From Oscillibacter sp. (lineage in GTDB: Bacteria > Bacillota > Clostridia > Oscillospirales > Oscillospiraceae): a stretch of 64,000 nucleotides of DNA. The notes below the pieces were generated by a model that was not told the DNA's origin, made no database searches, and was given only the letters and a program-made list of their open reading frames with translations. Position numbers and translations under genes: made by a program. Positions 61,381-64,000 of the stretch are shown piece by piece; the first letter of the stretch is position 1, and each line of letters begins with the position of its first letter. The stretch lies in contig JALCRR010000004.1 of NCBI GenBank assembly GCA_022652815.1, positions 27,926 to 91,925 of the forward strand, written 5' to 3'.

Positions 61381-62760
61381 ATGCAGATGAAGCAAAATCT
61401 GGAACAGACGCAGAAACTGGTTCTCACGCAAATGATGAGACAGTCCCTGCAATGCCTGCAAATGTCGGCTCCTGAGCTGCAGTCCTACCTGGAGGAGGCC
61501 TCCCTTTCCAACCCGTTCTTGGAAATCCGGGATTTTCAGCCGGAAACCTCCCAGGCCGTGCCGCTGGAGAATTCTCCGCTTGCAAAGGAAAACTTCCCGG
61601 TTGACAGGGGCGAGCAGAACCTGTGGACAGGCACGGCAGGCGGCCGGGCGGAATCTACCGCCGATTTCACTTCCTATCTCTCCCGTCCCCAGACGTTTAC
61701 GGAGTATCTGAACAGTCAGCTCGGCCAGATGCCCTCCTTGTATGAGCCGATGCTCTCAGAGTGCCTGTACCTTGTGGGCTGCCTAAATTCCTCGGGATAT
61801 CTGGATTTCCCGCTGGAGGAAATTGCGCAGGATTTGCAGATCTCCCTCTTTGACGCGGAGCAGGCGCTCTATGTGGTGCAGTCGCTGGACCCGCCGGGCG
61901 TTGGCGCTCGCAGCTTGTCGGAATGTCTGCTGCTTCAGCTGGCGCAAAGCCGGCACTTCTCCGAGGTGAATATTCACTTGATTCAGAGCGGCCTACCGCT
62001 GCTGGCGGAGGGAGATTATGCAGGTCTTGCAAAGTTGCTGCATGTCCGCCAGACGGAGGCGCAGTGCGCTGCGGAGGTGATTCGCTCCCTAAACCCGATT
62101 CCGTCTCGTGGCTTCTATACGGAGACGAAAATCGCGTATGTGCTCCCTGAGGCCGCGATTGTGCGCACCCATGATCAAATTGAAATTGAGATGAATGAGC
62201 GGGCCTATCCCCACACCACGCTGAACAAGGACTACTGCGCTCTGGTCGGAAGCCGGGAGTATCAAGAGGAACAGGCTTATCTGAAAGAGAAACTGGCAGA
62301 GGCAAAAAGTCTTTTGACCAACGTGCAGGACCGGTACGACACGCTCTATCGCCTGCTGTGTACCGTGGTGGAAAATCAGAAGGAGTATTTTCTGCACGAC
62401 GGGAATCTCCAGCCGATGACGATGAAACAACTGGCCGAACAGCTTCAGGTCAATATTTCCACGGTCAGCAGGACGGTGAAGGACAAATATATTCAGTTTA
62501 ACGGCAAGGTTTTCCCACTGCGCAAGCTGTTCACCGTTCCGGTGATGGCCGCCGGAGGGCAAACCGTCTCTGCCGGAGCGGCACGCCAGAAAATCCGTTG
62601 CTGCATTGCGGCGGAAGATCCGCACAAGCCGCTGTCCGACGAGGCGCTGGTCGAGGCCTTAACCGTCAGCGGCATATTGATCTCCAGACGGACGGTCGCA
62701 AAATACCGCAGTGAGCTCGGCATTCCCTCGGCCTGCGAGCGAAAGCGCTCCGCCCGGTAA
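61381..62760 (+). CDS. rpoN: RNA polymerase sigma-54 factor
   Basis: A 459-aa sigma-54. The Gln/Leu-rich activator-interacting N-terminus QTQKLVLTQMMRQSLQCLQM, the core-binding middle (about 95-290), the HTH TMKQLAEQLQVNISTVSRTVKDKYIQ, and the RpoN box, here SRRTVAKYRSELGIP near the C-terminus, are all present. It starts behind GAAGGGAG. It is divergent from an operon with a sigma-54 promoter and activator and upstream of a second sigma-54 promoter, so sigma factor, activator and targets are together. Confidence 0.97.
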   Translation: MQMKQNLEQTQKLVLTQMMRQSLQCLQMSAPELQSYLEEASLSNPFLEIRDFQPETSQAVPLENSPLAKENFPVDRGEQNLWTGTAGGRAESTADFTSYLSRPQTFTEYLNSQLGQMPSLYEPMLSECLYLVGCLNSSGYLDFPLEEIAQDLQISLFDAEQALYVVQSLDPPGVGARSLSECLLLQLAQSRHFSEVNIHLIQSGLPLLAEGDYAGLAKLLHVRQTEAQCAAEVIRSLNPIPSRGFYTETKIAYVLPEAAIVRTHDQIEIEMNERAYPHTTLNKDYCALVGSREYQEEQAYLKEKLAEAKSLLTNVQDRYDTLYRLLCTVVENQKEYFLHDGNLQPMTMKQLAEQLQVNISTVSRTVKDKYIQFNGKVFPLRKLFTVPVMAAGGQTVSAGAARQKIRCCIAAEDPHKPLSDEALVEALTVSGILISRRTVAKYRSELGIPSACERKRSAR

Positions 62761-62771
62761 AAGTAAATGAC

Positions 62772-62817
62772 AAAAGCATGGGCACATCGCAAAGCGATGG
62801 TTGCCCATGCTTTTTTT
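62772..62817 (+). terminator. Terminator after rpoN
   Basis: Interrupted stem AAAAGCATGGGCA...ATCGC-AAA-GCGAT...TGCCCATGCTTTTTTT, 11 nt past the rpoN stop, ending in seven Ts. Confidence 0.92.
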
Positions 62818-62830
62818 GGCCGGAAAAAAG

Positions 62831-62847
62831 TTGGCACAGGAATTGCT
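62831..62847 (+). promoter_or_regulatory. Sigma-54 (-24/-12) promoter of crt-abfD
   Basis: TTGGCACAGGAATTGCT matches TGGCAC-N5-TTGCW completely and differs from the promoter at 61009-61025 in only two spacer bases. Predicted start about 62858, 66 nt before the crt ATG. Enhancer sites would have to lie within the rpoN 3' end; I saw no TGTTTCA array there. Confidence 0.92.
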
Positions 62848-62923
62848 TGTGATAAAAGCAGAAAACTATGCGAATAAAACGGCATGCCTAAAAGCTATGC
62901 CGACTCATTTGGAGGATGATTGA

Positions 62924-63700
62924 ATGTATACGACGATTCGCTATGAAAAACGAGACGCAATCGGCTTTGTGACCATCAGCCGTCCGGAGGCGCTGAATGC
63001 GCTGAACTCCACCGTGATTTCGGAGCTGGAGCAGGTGATGGGCGAGGTGGAGTCCGATGAGGCTTTAGGCGCACTCATCATGACCGGCGAGGGCCGCTCC
63101 TTTGTGGCCGGAGCCGATATCGGTGAGCAGTGCCCGCTGGATCTGACCAGCGGCCGAGCCTGGGGTCAGCGCGGCAGCGCCCTAATGCGCCGCATTGAAA
63201 AGCTTGCGATCCCCACCATTGCTGCGGTCAACGGCTTTGCCCTGGGCGGTGGCTGCGAGCTGGCCATGTCCTGCGATATCATTCTGGCCTCTGAAAAAGC
63301 CAAGTTCGGCCAGCCGGAAGTAACGCTTGGCATCACTCCAGGTTTTTCCGGCACCCAGCGTCTGCCCCGCAGAGTCGGGACTGCCAAGGCAAAGGAGCTG
63401 ATTTTCTCCGGCAAAATGATCCGGGCCGATGAAGCCAAGGAAATTGGCCTTGTGAACGCCGTCTACGCGCCCGAGGAACTGATGGGCGCTGCCGAGGAGA
63501 TGGCAAAATCCTTCACGAAAAACGCACCCATCGCCGTGCGATACGCCAAAGCCTGCATCGACCGCGGAATGCAGATGGATATTGACGACGGCATCGCCGT
63601 GGAAAACGAGCTTTTCGCCATGTGCTTCGGCACGGCAGACCAAAAAGAGGGAATGACAGCATTCCTGGAGAAACGTCCGGCCCGGTTTTGCAACAAGTAA
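62924..63700 (+). CDS. crt: Crotonase-family enoyl-CoA hydratase (3-hydroxybutyryl-CoA dehydratase)
   Basis: A 258-aa crotonase. The oxyanion-hole and catalytic region is intact: FVAGADIGE, VNGFALGGGCELAMSCDI with the first Glu, and FGQPEVTLGITPGFSGTQRL with the second Glu. It hydrates crotonyl-CoA reversibly in butyrate-type pathways. ATG follows GGAGGATG. The next gene begins a 4-hydroxybutyryl-CoA dehydratase, whose product is crotonyl-CoA, so both enzymes share that intermediate. Confidence 0.93.
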   Translation: MYTTIRYEKRDAIGFVTISRPEALNALNSTVISELEQVMGEVESDEALGALIMTGEGRSFVAGADIGEQCPLDLTSGRAWGQRGSALMRRIEKLAIPTIAAVNGFALGGGCELAMSCDIILASEKAKFGQPEVTLGITPGFSGTQRLPRRVGTAKAKELIFSGKMIRADEAKEIGLVNAVYAPEELMGAAEEMAKSFTKNAPIAVRYAKACIDRGMQMDIDDGIAVENELFAMCFGTADQKEGMTAFLEKRPARFCNK

Positions 63701-63710
63701 AAACCGTTGC

Positions 63711-63738
63711 GGCTGCATGAGAAAAAATTCTCGCAGCC
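63711..63738 (+). repeat. Stem-loop between crt and abfD
   Basis: GGCTGC-AT-GAGAA and TTCTC-GCAGCC pair with a 4-nt loop, 10 nt past the crt stop. No T run follows, so an RNA-processing or stability element is more likely than a terminator. Confidence 0.6.
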
Positions 63739-63823
63739 TTGTGGTCAGAGAAATTCTCCGGGATGACTGACATGATAGATACTGTTACATTCCAAAACCA
63801 ACTTATTACAGGAGGAAACAAGA

Positions 63824-64000
63824 ATGGCACTTAAGACAGCGAAGGAGTATATTGACTCCCTGCGCGCGCTGAACACAAGAGTTTATATGTTCGGCAAGAA
63901 GATCGACAACTGGGTGGACGATCCCATGATCCGGCCCAGCATCAACTGCGTGGCCATGACCTACGCTCTGGCGCAGGATCCGGAGTACGCGGACTTGATG
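63824..64000 (+). CDS. abfD: 4-hydroxybutyryl-CoA dehydratase (N-terminal part, runs off the window)
   Basis: The first 59 codons are visible: MALKTAKEYIDSLRALNTRV then YMFGKKIDNWVDDPMIRPS and INCVAMTYALAQDPEYADLM. This is the N-terminus of the 4-hydroxyphenylacetate 3-hydroxylase-like flavin and 4Fe-4S enzyme AbfD, which converts 4-hydroxybutyryl-CoA to crotonyl-CoA in succinate or 4-aminobutyrate fermentation. The active-site Cys/His ligands lie beyond the window. The ribosome site is AGGAGG, nine nt before ATG 63824. Confidence 0.9.
   Translation, partial: MALKTAKEYIDSLRALNTRVYMFGKKIDNWVDDPMIRPSINCVAMTYALAQDPEYADLM

Overview
The window looks like a chromosomal segment of an anaerobic, spore-forming-lineage Clostridia, most likely Oscillospiraceae (clostridial cluster IV). 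Supporting signs are high GC (by eye well above 50%), Gram-positive style ribosome sites, sporulation genes (yabP, yabQ, a SpoVB-type flippase), pyruvate:ferredoxin oxidoreductase, a K+-type membrane pyrophosphatase, and, at the right edge, a crotonase followed by the start of a 4-hydroxybutyryl-CoA dehydratase, as in gut butyrate producers. Genus cannot be fixed from the sequence alone.

Layout. 0-3.2 kb (minus): glmU-prs-pth, an order also found in Bacillus, but the GlmU uridylyltransferase half is degenerate. 3.4-7.8 kb: trmL and a glycolytic run pgk-tpiA-gpmI. 7.9-16.5 kb: an M23 peptidase, a MATE exporter, prfB, tRNA-Gly(CCC), a DacF-type carboxypeptidase, pgi, a small P-loop protein and an SLH-anchored protein with a dead GH18-like domain. 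16.6-25.2 kb: recJ (split by one in-frame TAA), relA/spoT, dtd, an MBL hydrolase, hemZ, a uridine-kinase-like protein and a zinc-ribbon protein. 25.2-30.2 kb: a MITE-like element and a yabMNOPQ-divIC-yabR type cluster with hup inserted. 30.6-43.9 kb: hpf, a large PAS hybrid kinase without its phospho-acceptor histidine, carA, a carB-dapF gene fusion, a DUF1275 protein, a lipoprotein and hppA. 44-47.5 kb: an amidohydrolase and the IscU-like/GGGtGRT pair behind a consensus promoter. 48.2-51.8 kb: nifJ (PFOR).

51.8-64 kb is the most interesting part. A minus-strand operon encodes a PdxA-like dehydrogenase, a complete tripartite tricarboxylate transporter (TctB, TctA, TctC), a PrpR-type sigma-54 activator, a LarA-like racemase and a two-part UxaA-type dehydratase. 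It starts at a near-perfect -24/-12 promoter with an array of TGTTTCA/TGAAACA sites upstream. rpoN (sigma-54) is divergent from it, and a second near-identical -24/-12 promoter precedes crt-abfD. The whole block reads as a sigma-54 regulon for uptake and fermentation of an unidentified hydroxy or carboxylic acid, feeding butyrate-type metabolism.

Non-coding features include a 182-bp MITE-like element, two diverged copies of a hairpin-rich dispersed repeat (pgk-tpiA and relA-dtd gaps), a 37-bp direct repeat downstream of prs, many rho-independent terminators and several sigma-A promoters. No CRISPR array, rRNA, intact prophage or intact transposase was seen.
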